From contig CAMHOW010000015.1 of NCBI GenBank assembly GCA_946186895.1, positions 1 through 43,448 on the forward strand: a stretch of 43,448 nt of DNA. The letters run 5' to 3'. How positions within the stretch are numbered: the stretch's first letter is position 1; every line of letters starts with the position of its first letter. Positions 24,906 through 33,080 of the stretch are shown here, in pieces. The position numbers were made by a program, and so were the translations under genes. Origin of the DNA: an uncultured Fibrobacter sp. (GTDB lineage Bacteria; Fibrobacterota; Fibrobacteria; Fibrobacterales; Fibrobacteraceae). Under the pieces are notes generated by a model. That model had not been told where the DNA came from. It made no database searches and saw only the letters and a program-made list of their open reading frames with translations.

Positions 24906-25529
24906 TTATTTCCACACGACTCTGCGGTCGTAGGTGCCGCTTCTCAGCTGGACGTGCAGGTGCTCGTTTGCCCTGCCGATGTCTTCGTGGAGCACAAGGA
25001 ATCGGTCGCCTAGCTCTTCGCGGACAAGGGCGGCTAACTTTTCGCGGTCTGCCCGATTCCCGACGTCCTTGATGCGGAAATCGATGGCGGCTCCCACGTA
25101 GTGGGCGGATTGTTGGGTGTGCCCTTCGTAATCGTTGGCGCTGGTAATTAGGGGCTTAAAGTTGTCGTCTTCTAAGTAGGTGTGGTAGGCCCAGGCCACT
25201 ACGGATATGGCGGAATCAAGTTCTGGGCGGATGGGGTCTAGGTTCACACCTGCCTTCTGGCGGGTCAGGTTGAGCATCTGCTCGTGGTAGTTTCGTTGTA
25301 GGTCGTCCCTGAACCTGACGACACTCTGCTCTATGGTATTCTTTCGGTGGTTGACTTGATGCTCAACTTCTTTTAGACTGTTGTCGGAACTGCCCAAAAA
25401 CCACACAAAAAGGCAAATTCCGCCGATCACGAGGATCACTGGCAAAAGGGCGATGACGATCTTTATGGCTATGACGGCTAGGGTGATAGCGATGACGCCG
25501 ACAATGAGGTATCCTAGAATTTCTGCCAT
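24906..25529 (-). CDS. Membrane-anchored M15-like (DD-peptidase fold) peptidase
   Basis: A 207-residue protein; AGGAG lies six bases before the ATG. Two adjacent hydrophobic segments (about residues 5-45) anchor it in the membrane. A charged helical stretch (about 50-95) leads to a C-terminal domain with the zinc-peptidase signature of the M15 / VanY / Hedgehog-like fold: SAHYVGAAID (about 141-150), giving the His and Asp ligands, and EHLHV (about 190), giving the third His. Such enzymes cut peptidoglycan stem peptides or cross-bridges. Standard M15 catalytic spacing is kept, so activity is likely; the substrate is inferred. It is convergent with rsmG. Confidence 0.72.
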   Translation of the reverse strand: MAEILGYLIVGVIAITLAVIAIKIVIALLPVILVIGGICLFVWFLGSSDNSLKEVEHQVNHRKNTIEQSVVRFRDDLQRNYHEQMLNLTRQKAGVNLDPIRPELDSAISVVAWAYHTYLEDDNFKPLITSANDYEGHTQQSAHYVGAAIDFRIKDVGNRADREKLAALVREELGDRFLVLHEDIGRANEHLHVQLRSGTYDRRVVWK

Positions 25530-25606
25530 AATGCGCTCCTGGGTTAGGGTCTCTAACTTAATTATCGACCAGGGGAGCGCGAATGTAAAGGGAGTATGGA
25601 AAAAAA

Positions 25607-27793
25607 TTAGAACTTGAACAGCATGCCGAATCGCATCTGGCCGTCGCGGACGCCGTCGTTTTCGCCTACGTCGCGGATGGTGGCGAAGTCGAACTGCAGC
25701 ATGTCCGAAATCATGAAGCCAAAACCGAAGTCCACTTCACTGCGCTGGCCCACGTCATCGTAGAGGTAACCCAGACGGAGCGCGATGGTGTTGGCGTAGA
25801 TGAATTCCGTACCTACGTTGAACACGCCCTGTAACAGGGAGTTCTTGGCGGCGGTGGCGCCGTGCCCGCCCCGTTCCGGATGGGCGATGGATTTCCAGCA
25901 GGCAATGTAGAACGGTTCCGGATCACCCTTGCTATCGTCGTAAACCACCTCGCGGTTATAGTCGGCGGCCACGATCCACTTGTAGTCGGCAAGAGCGAGC
26001 AACTCGTAAGAAAGCCCGATACGCCAGGTGAGAGGAATGGGGTCTTCGATAGTCTTGTCCACGTAGTAGACGCTGGGACCGATATTGGCAAGTACCAGAG
26101 CAAAGTTCAGTCGGTCAAGCAGCAGAGCCTTCTTCAAGATGCCCACGTCAAAGGCGTAACCGAAGGTGGTTGCCTCTTCTTCGCCGGCGGCTGCACCGGA
26201 GCTCAGGTCTGAATAGAAGAATTTGATGGAGAGGCCTATGCCGATATTGCCCGGAAAACGGGTGCCGTAGCTGATGCCGCCCACGATTTCGGAACTGTTG
26301 TAGGCCACCAGGTCGTCGGCGTCGATGTCGCCAGAAACCACGGTAGAACCAAAGCTCACGAAGTTCACGGAGAATCCGAGAGTTCCCCAGTCTCCCATGG
26401 GAACGGTGAGACCGCCGTAGAGGTGGTACAGGTCGGGAATGTTCAAGATGGGCAAAAGCTTTTCATAGAAGGCGGTAAGCTGGTAGTCGGCGTCCTTGTA
26501 CTGTTCCATGCCGCTGGCCGTGCTGAACCACACGTCGTTACCTTGCGGGAGAACTGCCCATACCTTGTTGACCGAAAGACCGTTTCCACTGTGGTAGTGG
26601 GTCCACTCGTCGTCGGCCTTGACATCGTCTTCTGCTTCGGCGGTGCCACGTTCCAGTTCGGCCTTGCGACCGCTGGCGGTGGCGTAGTCCGGCAGGTGGC
26701 GCCAGACGCCCTTGTCTGTTGCAATCCAGATGGCGCCCTTGCGGTCCACAGAGATGTCGTTGATGTTGTTGCCTTCGAACTTGATCTGTTCCCACTTGTG
26801 CAAGTTGAAATGGGAAAGGCCTTCCTTGTGGCTTGCCCACACGTGTCCCGAGCTATCGACGGCGAGAGCCTTGGGGTTCAGGTCCATGATGCCGTCCTCT
26901 TCGGTAAAGAGGCTCCAGCGGTCCTTGTCGTTGACGCTCTTCTTGGGAATGAGCCTTGCCACACCGGCGCCTTCGACGGCTACGTACAGTTCCTTGCGGT
27001 TGTCGGACCAGACAAGAGAATTGATTTTCTGGCTAGGGAGAACCTTGCCCTTCTGCTCGAATTGTCCGTTGCGATAAAGGAACAATCCGTTGTCGGTACC
27101 GATCCAGAGGCTTGCACCTTGATTTTCGAGGGCGGTGATACGCCTGCTGCCTAGCTCGGTGTCGTAGTTTTTCCAGGCCTTGCCGTCAAAGCGGTACAGG
27201 CTCTTGGGAGTGCCCACCCAGAGCTTTTCGGTGCGGTTGTCGTAGATGATGGCTGTGATGGTGTCGTTTACCACCAGGTTCCAGGGCATCTTGACTTCGA
27301 CCACGTCGGATTCTTCTTCGGCGGACTTAATGTCGTTGAACTTCTTGACCTGACGGGTGTATTCGTCGATGCCGCGTTCGGTACCAACATACACCTTTAC
27401 GGCGTCCTTTATCTTGGCGTTCCCCTGGAGGGTGACGGAGTGGTAGTCTACCCACTGCTCACCGTCGTAGCGGAGGATCCCCTGGGCGGTTCCGGCCCAG
27501 AGTTCGCTCTTGGCGAAAAAGCCGTTCTTGCTACGGGCGGCCATCTTGGTAAAGAAGGGGGCGTTCTTGGATTCGGCGGGGTAGGACATGCGCCACTCGT
27601 CGGCCAGGGGGCCAAAGGCCAGGCCTGCCGGGTTGTAGAACATGGCGGTGGCATCGTCGGCCACGGCGGCGCCCACTTCACCCATACCCAGCTGGCGTGC
27701 GCCTACAGGCATTTCGAGGGTGATAATGGCGGACCCTGCGGCATGGGTCAGGACCGGTGCCGCAAAAAGGAGGGCGAGGAGGGATTTACGCAA
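25607..27793 (-). CDS. PorV/PorQ-like outer-membrane protein with inserted beta-propeller
   Basis: A 728-residue exported protein. The start is a TTG at 27793: GGAGG lies four bases upstream and the frame then gives a classical signal peptide (RKSLLALLFAAPVLTHAAG). It overlaps the upstream stop by eight bases (TTGCGTAA). The mature N-terminus (MPVGARQLGMGEVGAAVADD, then AMFYNPAGLA) is that of PorV/UPF0164-type barrels of the type IX secretion system. At about residue 90 the barrel is interrupted by about 370 residues of two-component-regulator-type propeller repeats (ELWAGTAQGILRYDG, KLWVGTPKSLYRFDG, SLWIGTDNGLFLYR, AIWIATDKGVWRH). The barrel then resumes (LYGGLTVPMGDWGTLGFSV) and ends MRFGMLFKF, with terminal Phe. 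Confidence 0.87.
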   Translation of the reverse strand: MRKSLLALLFAAPVLTHAAGSAIITLEMPVGARQLGMGEVGAAVADDATAMFYNPAGLAFGPLADEWRMSYPAESKNAPFFTKMAARSKNGFFAKSELWAGTAQGILRYDGEQWVDYHSVTLQGNAKIKDAVKVYVGTERGIDEYTRQVKKFNDIKSAEEESDVVEVKMPWNLVVNDTITAIIYDNRTEKLWVGTPKSLYRFDGKAWKNYDTELGSRRITALENQGASLWIGTDNGLFLYRNGQFEQKGKVLPSQKINSLVWSDNRKELYVAVEGAGVARLIPKKSVNDKDRWSLFTEEDGIMDLNPKALAVDSSGHVWASHKEGLSHFNLHKWEQIKFEGNNINDISVDRKGAIWIATDKGVWRHLPDYATASGRKAELERGTAEAEDDVKADDEWTHYHSGNGLSVNKVWAVLPQGNDVWFSTASGMEQYKDADYQLTAFYEKLLPILNIPDLYHLYGGLTVPMGDWGTLGFSVNFVSFGSTVVSGDIDADDLVAYNSSEIVGGISYGTRFPGNIGIGLSIKFFYSDLSSGAAAGEEEATTFGYAFDVGILKKALLLDRLNFALVLANIGPSVYYVDKTIEDPIPLTWRIGLSYELLALADYKWIVAADYNREVVYDDSKGDPEPFYIACWKSIAHPERGGHGATAAKNSLLQGVFNVGTEFIYANTIALRLGYLYDDVGQRSEVDFGFGFMISDMLQFDFATIRDVGENDGVRDGQMRFGMLFKF

Positions 27794-28352
27794 GTTGCCT
27801 CCAATCAGGTACGTCGTAGGTGCTTCCATGGGAGGGCACGACGGCCTTCCAGCCGGACTTGCTGGGGTTTTCCCAGGGTTGCTTGGGCAAAAGCTTGCAG
27901 TCGCAACCCAGCACATAGGGGGGCAAGATTTCGGCATGGTTCCGGATCTGCTCCCGGGTAATAAAGTTGTCTTCGTCTACGAAATGCACGTAGTTCTTGC
28001 CCTTGGGGCCAAGTTCGATACGGTAGGTGACGGTGCCATTCTTGTCGCCCTCGTCGATAGTGCGGATAGTCTCTTCGAGGGTGGCGTTCCAGCGGCGGAT
28101 ATAGTCTTCGCGCTGTTCAGGGGTGAGCTGTTCCTGGGTTTCTAGCCAGGAACGCAGGGAAACTTCGGAGGGCTTTACGTTGGTGAGGGATTCCCGTGCC
28201 GGGCGGACCACTACGGCATACTGCCCGGACACGTCAATGACGGGCTTCGGTTCCTCTTTCTCTTCGGTGCTATGGATGACCACGTAGGCACCGATGGCCG
28301 CAAGAATAATGGACAGCACGACAATCGTTATGACAATAACAACAGATAGCAT
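27786..28352 (-). CDS. Single-pass membrane protein, partner of the PorV-like gene
   Basis: A 188-residue protein with one N-terminal transmembrane helix (about residues 3-26), a short acidic linker and a soluble domain (about 40-188) containing a cysteine pair (LGCDCKLL). No family is recognised. Its stop codon overlaps the start of the PorV-like gene, so the two are translationally coupled and probably cooperate in the envelope. The start codon is preceded by AACGGAAAAAG, a weak SD. It is divergent from the FKBP gene across 77 bases. Confidence 0.7.
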   Translation of the reverse strand: MLSVVIVITIVVLSIILAAIGAYVVIHSTEEKEEPKPVIDVSGQYAVVVRPARESLTNVKPSEVSLRSWLETQEQLTPEQREDYIRRWNATLEETIRTIDEGDKNGTVTYRIELGPKGKNYVHFVDEDNFITREQIRNHAEILPPYVLGCDCKLLPKQPWENPSKSGWKAVVPSHGSTYDVPDWRQLA

Positions 28353-28429
28353 ATTCTTTTTCCGTTCAACTGGGGAAAAACCTTACTCCCTAAAACTAGC
28401 ATTTTCTATCTTGTGGGATAGGAGTTTTT

Positions 28430-29815
28430 ATGCCGAAATTGAAGATTTTCTTGGTCCTCGCGTTATTTTGTAATCTGTGGGCTATCCCTTTTAACATAGA
28501 AAGCGTCAAGGATGGCCAGGGCGACGAGATTCGCAAGGGCCAGTTGATAAGGGTCCATTTCAAGGGCTACCTGATTCTTGACAGCCTGCAGATGGAAGAA
28601 ATGCGTAAAAAGGCCATGGAAGATTCCCTGGCCGCCCTGGAATTTGCAACGCCTGAAACCTCTGTAGATTCTGCCCAGGCTGACACCGCCAAGCCTGCTG
28701 CCGAAACGGCCAAGTCCGCTGCTATTACGAAGGACTCAAAGGTCGCCGTGCCCGCTCCTACGGATTCTGCTACTGTGGCAGGGAACATTGCGGCCACGGC
28801 AGACAGCATCGCCCGTTACAAGGACAAGTGGCTCTACGCCAGTTCCTATGATGGCGAGCCCCTGGAATTTACGCTTGGCATGGGCCAGGTCATTGAAGGT
28901 TGGGAAAAGGGAATTCTCGGAATGAAGGTGGGCGAGGTCCGCTACTTGACGGTGCCTGCCGTTATGGCCTACGGAGACCGCTCTCTGGAAAACATTCCGC
29001 CTAATTCGGATCTGTACTTCGAGGTGGAGCTGGTTCACGCCGACCCGCCCATGGAACCGGACAAGTTCCCGCAAAGCGTAGACGCCCTGAAGTGGCGCGA
29101 AATTTCTAAGGGCCTCAAGGCTTACGACGAAAAGCAGGGTACAGGCAAGCCCACGGTTCCGGGTGCCACCCTCAAGACTCATTACACCGGCTGGCTCCTG
29201 AGCGGCCGCAAGTTCGGCAGTTCTAAGGACATGGGCAAGCCTTTAGAAGTGGTTCTCGGCAACGGCAAGCTTATCAAGGGCTGGGAGCAGGGCCTGGACG
29301 GCATGCGGGAAGGCGGTGTCCGCTGGCTCCGTGTGGCGCCTGCCATGGGCTACGGCGCTACGGCATACTCCATGATTCCTTCTAACTCCACCCTGATTTT
29401 CCGCGTGGAACTGGTGGAGTCCGAAGTGGATTCCGCCGTCATCGAGAAGATGGACTTTTTCCCGGACACCACGACCCTTACTCTTGAAAACGGTTCCGAG
29501 GGCCTGCGCTACGCCATCGTGAAGCCTGGCGAGGGCGAACCTGCCCGCCCGGGTTCTACGGTCCGCGTCCACTATACGGGCTGGCTCACCAACGGTCACA
29601 AGTTCGACAGTTCCCGCGACCGCGATCAGGAATTCAGTTTCCCGTTGGGTGCAGGTCGCGTGGTTCGCGGTTGGGAACTGGGTATTGCCGGTATGCTTCC
29701 GGGTGAAAAGCGTATTCTGATTGTGCCCCCCGGCCTTGGCTACGGCGCCCGTGCCGCAGGGCCTATCCCCGGAGGCTCCACCCTTATCTTTGCCGTGGAG
29801 TACCTGGGCGAGTAA
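28430..29815 (+). CDS. Exported protein with three FKBP-type peptidyl-prolyl isomerase domains
   Basis: A 461-residue protein; AGGAG lies five to six bases before the ATG. A signal peptide (about residues 1-18, LVLALFCNLWA) is followed by three FKBP domains. Domain 1 is split: its first strands (RKGQLIRVHFKGYLILD, about 36-52) are separated from the rest (EFTLGMGQVIEGWEKGILGM, about 145-165) by about 80 residues rich in Ala/Thr/Asp. Domain 2 starts at HYTGWLLSGRKFGSS (about 251) and domain 3 at HYTGWLTNGHKFDSS (about 381). Domain 3 keeps the full set of active-site residues (GWELGI, LGYGARAAGPIPGGSTLIF). It probably aids folding of exported proteins. The stop overlaps the next start (TAATG). 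Confidence 0.9.
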   Translation: MPKLKIFLVLALFCNLWAIPFNIESVKDGQGDEIRKGQLIRVHFKGYLILDSLQMEEMRKKAMEDSLAALEFATPETSVDSAQADTAKPAAETAKSAAITKDSKVAVPAPTDSATVAGNIAATADSIARYKDKWLYASSYDGEPLEFTLGMGQVIEGWEKGILGMKVGEVRYLTVPAVMAYGDRSLENIPPNSDLYFEVELVHADPPMEPDKFPQSVDALKWREISKGLKAYDEKQGTGKPTVPGATLKTHYTGWLLSGRKFGSSKDMGKPLEVVLGNGKLIKGWEQGLDGMREGGVRWLRVAPAMGYGATAYSMIPSNSTLIFRVELVESEVDSAVIEKMDFFPDTTTLTLENGSEGLRYAIVKPGEGEPARPGSTVRVHYTGWLTNGHKFDSSRDRDQEFSFPLGAGRVVRGWELGIAGMLPGEKRILIVPPGLGYGARAAGPIPGGSTLIFAVEYLGE

Positions 29816-31347
29816 TGTTCAAGACCTTCTTTGAAAAGCTTCACGAGGCGTTTTCGTCGGTATTGCCGGTCACCCTGATCGTGCTGGTACTGTCCTTTAC
29901 TCCCCTGGTGGAACTTTCAATGAAGGAACTGGTGGTCTTTGCCATAAGTGCTGTTTTTCTCGTGGCGGGCATCGGCCTTTTCAACCTGGGTGCCGACCTT
30001 GCCATGACGCCTATGGGCGAGCATGTGGGCTCGGGCCTTGCCAAGTCCCGCAAGCTACAGTTGCTGGCGTCGGTGTGCTTTGTCATGGGTGTGCTCATTA
30101 CCGTTGCGGAACCCGACCTCTCGGTACTTGCCGAACAGGTGAAGCAGGCGATACACCCTATACTTCTCGTGGCTACCATCGGCGTGGGCGTGGGGATTTT
30201 CCTGGTGCTGTCCATCATCAAGATTGTGTTCAAGATGGACCTTTCCACTATCATCATCTTTTGTTACCTGGTGCTTTTTATGCTGGGCATGCTCATGCTT
30301 TCCATGGGCAAGGAAATCTTTGTTCCCCTGGCTTTTGATTCGGGCGGCGTGACCACGGGCCCTATCACGGTGCCCTTCATTATGGCCTTGGGTGTGGGTG
30401 TGGCCGGCGCTATCGGCGGTAAACATGCCAGTGAAAACAGCTTCGGCCTTATAGCCCTTTGTTCTGTTGGTCCGATTCTTGCCCTTATGGGCCTGATTCT
30501 TTTCTCCAAGGGTGGCCTTACCTTTACGCTGGAACCGGAAGCCTATTCCATAGACGCGAACCTTGGCCTTAATTTCATCTTTACGGTTTTGACGGTTGCC
30601 CGTGAGGTGTTTGTGGCCCTGGCGCTCATTGTAGCTTTCTTTGTGGTACTCCAGTTGTTTGCCCTCAAGGTTTCTTGGTCCAAGCTGGTTCAGGTGGGCT
30701 TCGGTATCTGCTATACCTTTGCGGGACTGTTGATTTTCCTCACGGCGGTGAAGGTGGGGTTCATGCCCATCGGTTTCAAATTGGGCTGTAACTTGGCAAA
30801 GACACCCCACATTCTTGTGGCGGCAGGCTTTGTCATTGGTATGGTGGTGGTGCTGGCGGAGCCTGCGGTACACGTGTTGAACAGACAGGTCGAAGAAATT
30901 ACGGGCGGCCTTGTGACCAAGCGTTCTATGCTGGTGGCGCTCTCTATCGGTGTCGGCGTTTCTATCGGGCTTTCTATGCTCCGCATTTATATGGGCTTCC
31001 CCCTGATTTACTACCTGATTCCCGGCTACTTTGTTTCTTTGGGCCTTTCTTTCTTTGTGCCTAAGCTATACACGGCTATCGCCTTTGACTCGGGTGGTGT
31101 GGCCAGCGGACCTTTGACCTCTAGCTTTATACTGCCCCTTTCCATTGGTGCCTGCACCGTTATTCATGGCGGTGACGATTCTATTCTGAGTTATGCTTTC
31201 GGTATCGTGGCCATGGTGGCCATGACTCCCTTGATTACCATCCAGATTCTCGGCTTCAAGGCCATCGTTTCTCGGTTCTTTAGGAACCGTACCATGATGC
31301 GCCGTATCCAGGATGCCGACGACGAGCAGATTATCGATTTTGTGTAG
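29815..31347 (+). CDS. DUF1538 integral-membrane protein (putative transporter)
   Basis: A 510-residue, strongly hydrophobic protein with about 12 or more transmembrane segments. It has an internal two-fold repeat: LAFDSGGVTTGPITVPFI (about 175-192) is matched by IAFDSGGVASGPLTSSFI (about 423-440), and LGADLAMTPMG...VAEPDLSVLAEQV in the first half by LGCNLAKTPH...LAEPAVHVLNRQV in the second. This fits the DUF1538 family, which is uncharacterised but transporter-like. It overlaps the FKBP gene by one base, and two P-II-like genes follow, as seen for DUF1538 genes elsewhere. That suggests a membrane conduit gated by P-II proteins, by analogy to AmtB/GlnK. Confidence 0.85.
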   Translation: MFKTFFEKLHEAFSSVLPVTLIVLVLSFTPLVELSMKELVVFAISAVFLVAGIGLFNLGADLAMTPMGEHVGSGLAKSRKLQLLASVCFVMGVLITVAEPDLSVLAEQVKQAIHPILLVATIGVGVGIFLVLSIIKIVFKMDLSTIIIFCYLVLFMLGMLMLSMGKEIFVPLAFDSGGVTTGPITVPFIMALGVGVAGAIGGKHASENSFGLIALCSVGPILALMGLILFSKGGLTFTLEPEAYSIDANLGLNFIFTVLTVAREVFVALALIVAFFVVLQLFALKVSWSKLVQVGFGICYTFAGLLIFLTAVKVGFMPIGFKLGCNLAKTPHILVAAGFVIGMVVVLAEPAVHVLNRQVEEITGGLVTKRSMLVALSIGVGVSIGLSMLRIYMGFPLIYYLIPGYFVSLGLSFFVPKLYTAIAFDSGGVASGPLTSSFILPLSIGACTVIHGGDDSILSYAFGIVAMVAMTPLITIQILGFKAIVSRFFRNRTMMRRIQDADDEQIIDFV

Positions 31348-31355
31348 GGAGCAGT

Positions 31356-31778
31356 ATGGCTGAAAAGGAAAGACAGGTCAGGCGAAAGAGAAGCGGGTCT
31401 CCCGACGGACATTCTAAGGTGTCCATGAACCGCCTCAAGATTCTGGTGACCATGGTGAACCGTGCCAAGGCGGACTTTTACATGGACCACATTCAGTCTT
31501 TTGGTGTGAACATGCAGATGGTCTTTTACGGCAGAGGAACCGCCTCCCAAGAAGTTCTTACGGCTATTGGCCTGGTGGATTCCGAGCGTGCGGTCATTCT
31601 GAGCGTGATAGGCGAGGACAAGCTCAAGGCGGCCCTGGAAAGCATCGAGGAAAAGTTCAACACCATCGCGGGTGGCAAGGGTATCGCCTGTACGATTCCC
31701 ATGACAAGCATTATCGGCAAGTCCATTTTCAACTTTTTGAGCGACAACCGCAAGGCGGTACGGAGGAACGAGAAATGA
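31356..31778 (+). CDS. P-II-like signalling protein 1
   Basis: A 140-residue protein; AGGGAG precedes the ATG. A basic N-terminal extension of about 25 residues (RQVRRKRSGSPDGHSK) leads to a P-II-type ferredoxin-like fold: LKILVTMVNRAKADFYMDHI, then VNMQMVFYGRGTAS in the place of the T-loop, and GGKGIACTIPMTSIIG matching the B/C-loop region that binds nucleotide in P-II proteins. The uridylylated tyrosine loop of classic GlnB is not recognisable. Its stop overlaps the next start by four bases (ATGA). It probably binds the DUF1538 protein; the ligand is unknown. Confidence 0.8.
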   Translation: MAEKERQVRRKRSGSPDGHSKVSMNRLKILVTMVNRAKADFYMDHIQSFGVNMQMVFYGRGTASQEVLTAIGLVDSERAVILSVIGEDKLKAALESIEEKFNTIAGGKGIACTIPMTSIIGKSIFNFLSDNRKAVRRNEK

Positions 31779-32146
31779 GCGCAAGCAAGCACGAAATGAT
31801 TATGTGCATTGTCAATGCTGGATTTTCCGAGACGGTCATGGAGGCGGCCAAGAGTGCTGGCGCCCGTGGCGGTACGATCCTGAACGGCCGCGGTACGGCC
31901 AACAAGGAGGCGGAATCCTTCTTCCACATCGCCATCCAGCCCGAAAAAGAGGTGGTGATGATTCTTGTGGACAAGGAAATCAAGGACGCCGTGCTACATG
32001 CCCTTTACCAGAAGGCCGGGCTTGACACTATGGGGCAGGGCATTGCATTCTCGCTCCCCGTAGATGAAGTGGTGGGGCTTACCCCGTGGAAAGCTGTCGA
32101 CAAGGACGGCAAGACCCTCAAGATGCCCGCCGTCCCGAAAGATTAG
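31775..32146 (+). CDS. P-II-like signalling protein 2
   Basis: A 123-residue protein overlapping the previous gene by ATGA. It has the same fold as its neighbour: EMIMCIVNAGFSETVMEAAK, then ARGGTILNGRGTANKEAE, and TMGQGIAFSLPVDEVVGL near residue 85-103, close to the conserved P-II C-terminal region. Sequence identity to P-II-like protein 1 is low, so the two are old paralogues and may form hetero-trimers or respond to different ligands; that is inference. It is the last gene of the FKBP/DUF1538 operon, with a terminator 26 bases on. Confidence 0.8.
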   Translation: MSASKHEMIMCIVNAGFSETVMEAAKSAGARGGTILNGRGTANKEAESFFHIAIQPEKEVVMILVDKEIKDAVLHALYQKAGLDTMGQGIAFSLPVDEVVGLTPWKAVDKDGKTLKMPAVPKD

Positions 32147-32171
32147 ACCAGGGCGTCCCTTCTTAACATTC

Positions 32172-32212
32172 AAAGCCTTGATGCGAATCTGCACAAGGTT
32201 TTTCTTTTTTTT
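32172..32212 (+). terminator. Terminator of the FKBP/DUF1538/P-II operon
   Basis: AAAGCCTTG (32172-32180) pairs with CAAGGTTTT (32194-32202; one G-U pair), followed by a long T-rich run. It is part of the duplicated leader; copy 2 has a perfect stem. Confidence 0.75.
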
Positions 32213-32239
32213 GCGGCTTTTTTTACGAAAATCGCAAAA

Positions 32240-32254
32240 TGTCATAAAATGACA
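32240..32254 (+). promoter_or_regulatory. 15-bp palindrome, candidate operator of protease 1
   Basis: TGTCAT-AAA-ATGACA is a perfect 6-bp inverted repeat lying 12 bases upstream of a likely -10 element (TATATT, 32267-32272), in the place of a normal -35 box. It is identical in the second cassette at 34616-34630. No conventional -35 hexamer was found, so activation by a protein bound here is plausible. Confidence 0.6.
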
Positions 32255-32318
32255 CACTCTTGAAGTTATATTTAAATTAACGGGATTTCGGCATGAACCC
32301 ATAGGAAAAGGAGGCGTC

Positions 32319-32978
32319 ATGAAACACTTCGTCATACTCATCTTCGCTTTCGCCGCCATGGCCTTTGCCGATGACGAGGTGCACAACGGCACGGGGTTCT
32401 TCGTAAACAGCGAGTACATCGTGACTGCGTATCATGTCGTTGAGGGCTATGAAAACACGTGCTATTACGATATCCAGAACGACACGTGTTACCAGGTTCA
32501 TGTCGTGGATTACACGGTAAACCCAGATCTCGCTCTTTTAAAGCTAGACGAGGACCCTGTCGAATTGCCTTGGGTCTGCCGTATTGCCCACACTGAATTG
32601 CCTATCGGAGAAAAACTGACATCGTATGGTTACCCTGAACCATTCATCGAACCAGAGTTGACCATTATCCCGTTGAACATCCGTGTGCTGTATCGTTACG
32701 ATGGCGATGACAGCTATTATCGCATGACGGGAACATTGCGGTATGGGATGTCTGGTGGGCCTAATTTTACCAGGGATGGTAGAATCGGTGGAATGAGTAA
32801 GTCGATAATTGTTGGAGAGAATACTAGCAATTTGGTGAAGTCTACGGAAGTGGTTCGTATGCTTCGCAAAAATGGTGTATGGGAATATCCGAACACCAAG
32901 AACGTGGAAAAATGTGCTATCAGCATCTTGAGCACCCATGAAGAGTTTAAGTCCGCTTACCTGAAATGGGGAGTATAA
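32319..32978 (+). CDS. Secreted trypsin-like serine protease, copy 1
   Basis: A 219-residue protein with a strong SD (AAAAGGAGG) before the ATG and a signal peptide (MKHFVILIFAFAAMAFA). The catalytic triad of the chymotrypsin/DegP-type fold is visible: His in TAYHVV (about residue 40), Asp in NPDLALLKL (about 70) and Ser in the motif GMSGGPNF (about 145). There is no PDZ domain, so it is a minimal protease. Four cysteines suggest disulfides outside the cytosol. Substrate unknown. The paralogue at 34695 is very similar throughout, including the leader. The DUF285 repeat gene lies 102 bases downstream. It probably acts in the periplasm or outside the cell. Confidence 0.87.
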   Translation: MKHFVILIFAFAAMAFADDEVHNGTGFFVNSEYIVTAYHVVEGYENTCYYDIQNDTCYQVHVVDYTVNPDLALLKLDEDPVELPWVCRIAHTELPIGEKLTSYGYPEPFIEPELTIIPLNIRVLYRYDGDDSYYRMTGTLRYGMSGGPNFTRDGRIGGMSKSIIVGENTSNLVKSTEVVRMLRKNGVWEYPNTKNVEKCAISILSTHEEFKSAYLKWGV

Positions 32979-33080
32979 GATAGATAGAACCATTTTTATG
33001 CGGTGTTTAGGGCATTTTTGATAGGAAAAGGCTATATTAACTTTGTAACCACTGGCTCATTACTTTTAAAGGAACAGACT

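Larger units (their letters stand above)
32150..32318 (+). repeat. Leader repeat, copy 1 (terminator, palindrome, promoter region)
   Basis: This 169-base segment before protease 1 matches 34524-34694 before protease 2 almost base for base: the shared start AGGGCGTCCCTTCTTAACAT, a hairpin built on AAAGCCTTG, a T-rich run, the palindrome TGTCATAAAATGACA, TTGAAGTTATATTTAAATTA and the SD AAAAGGAGGCGTC before ATG. The similarity continues into the protease coding sequence. Confidence 0.9.

Noticed and set aside
27794..27937. An upstream ATG or extended start for the PorV-like gene
   Set aside because: The extra residues overlap the upstream gene in another frame and bury the signal peptide; the TTG at 27793 with GGAGG fits better.
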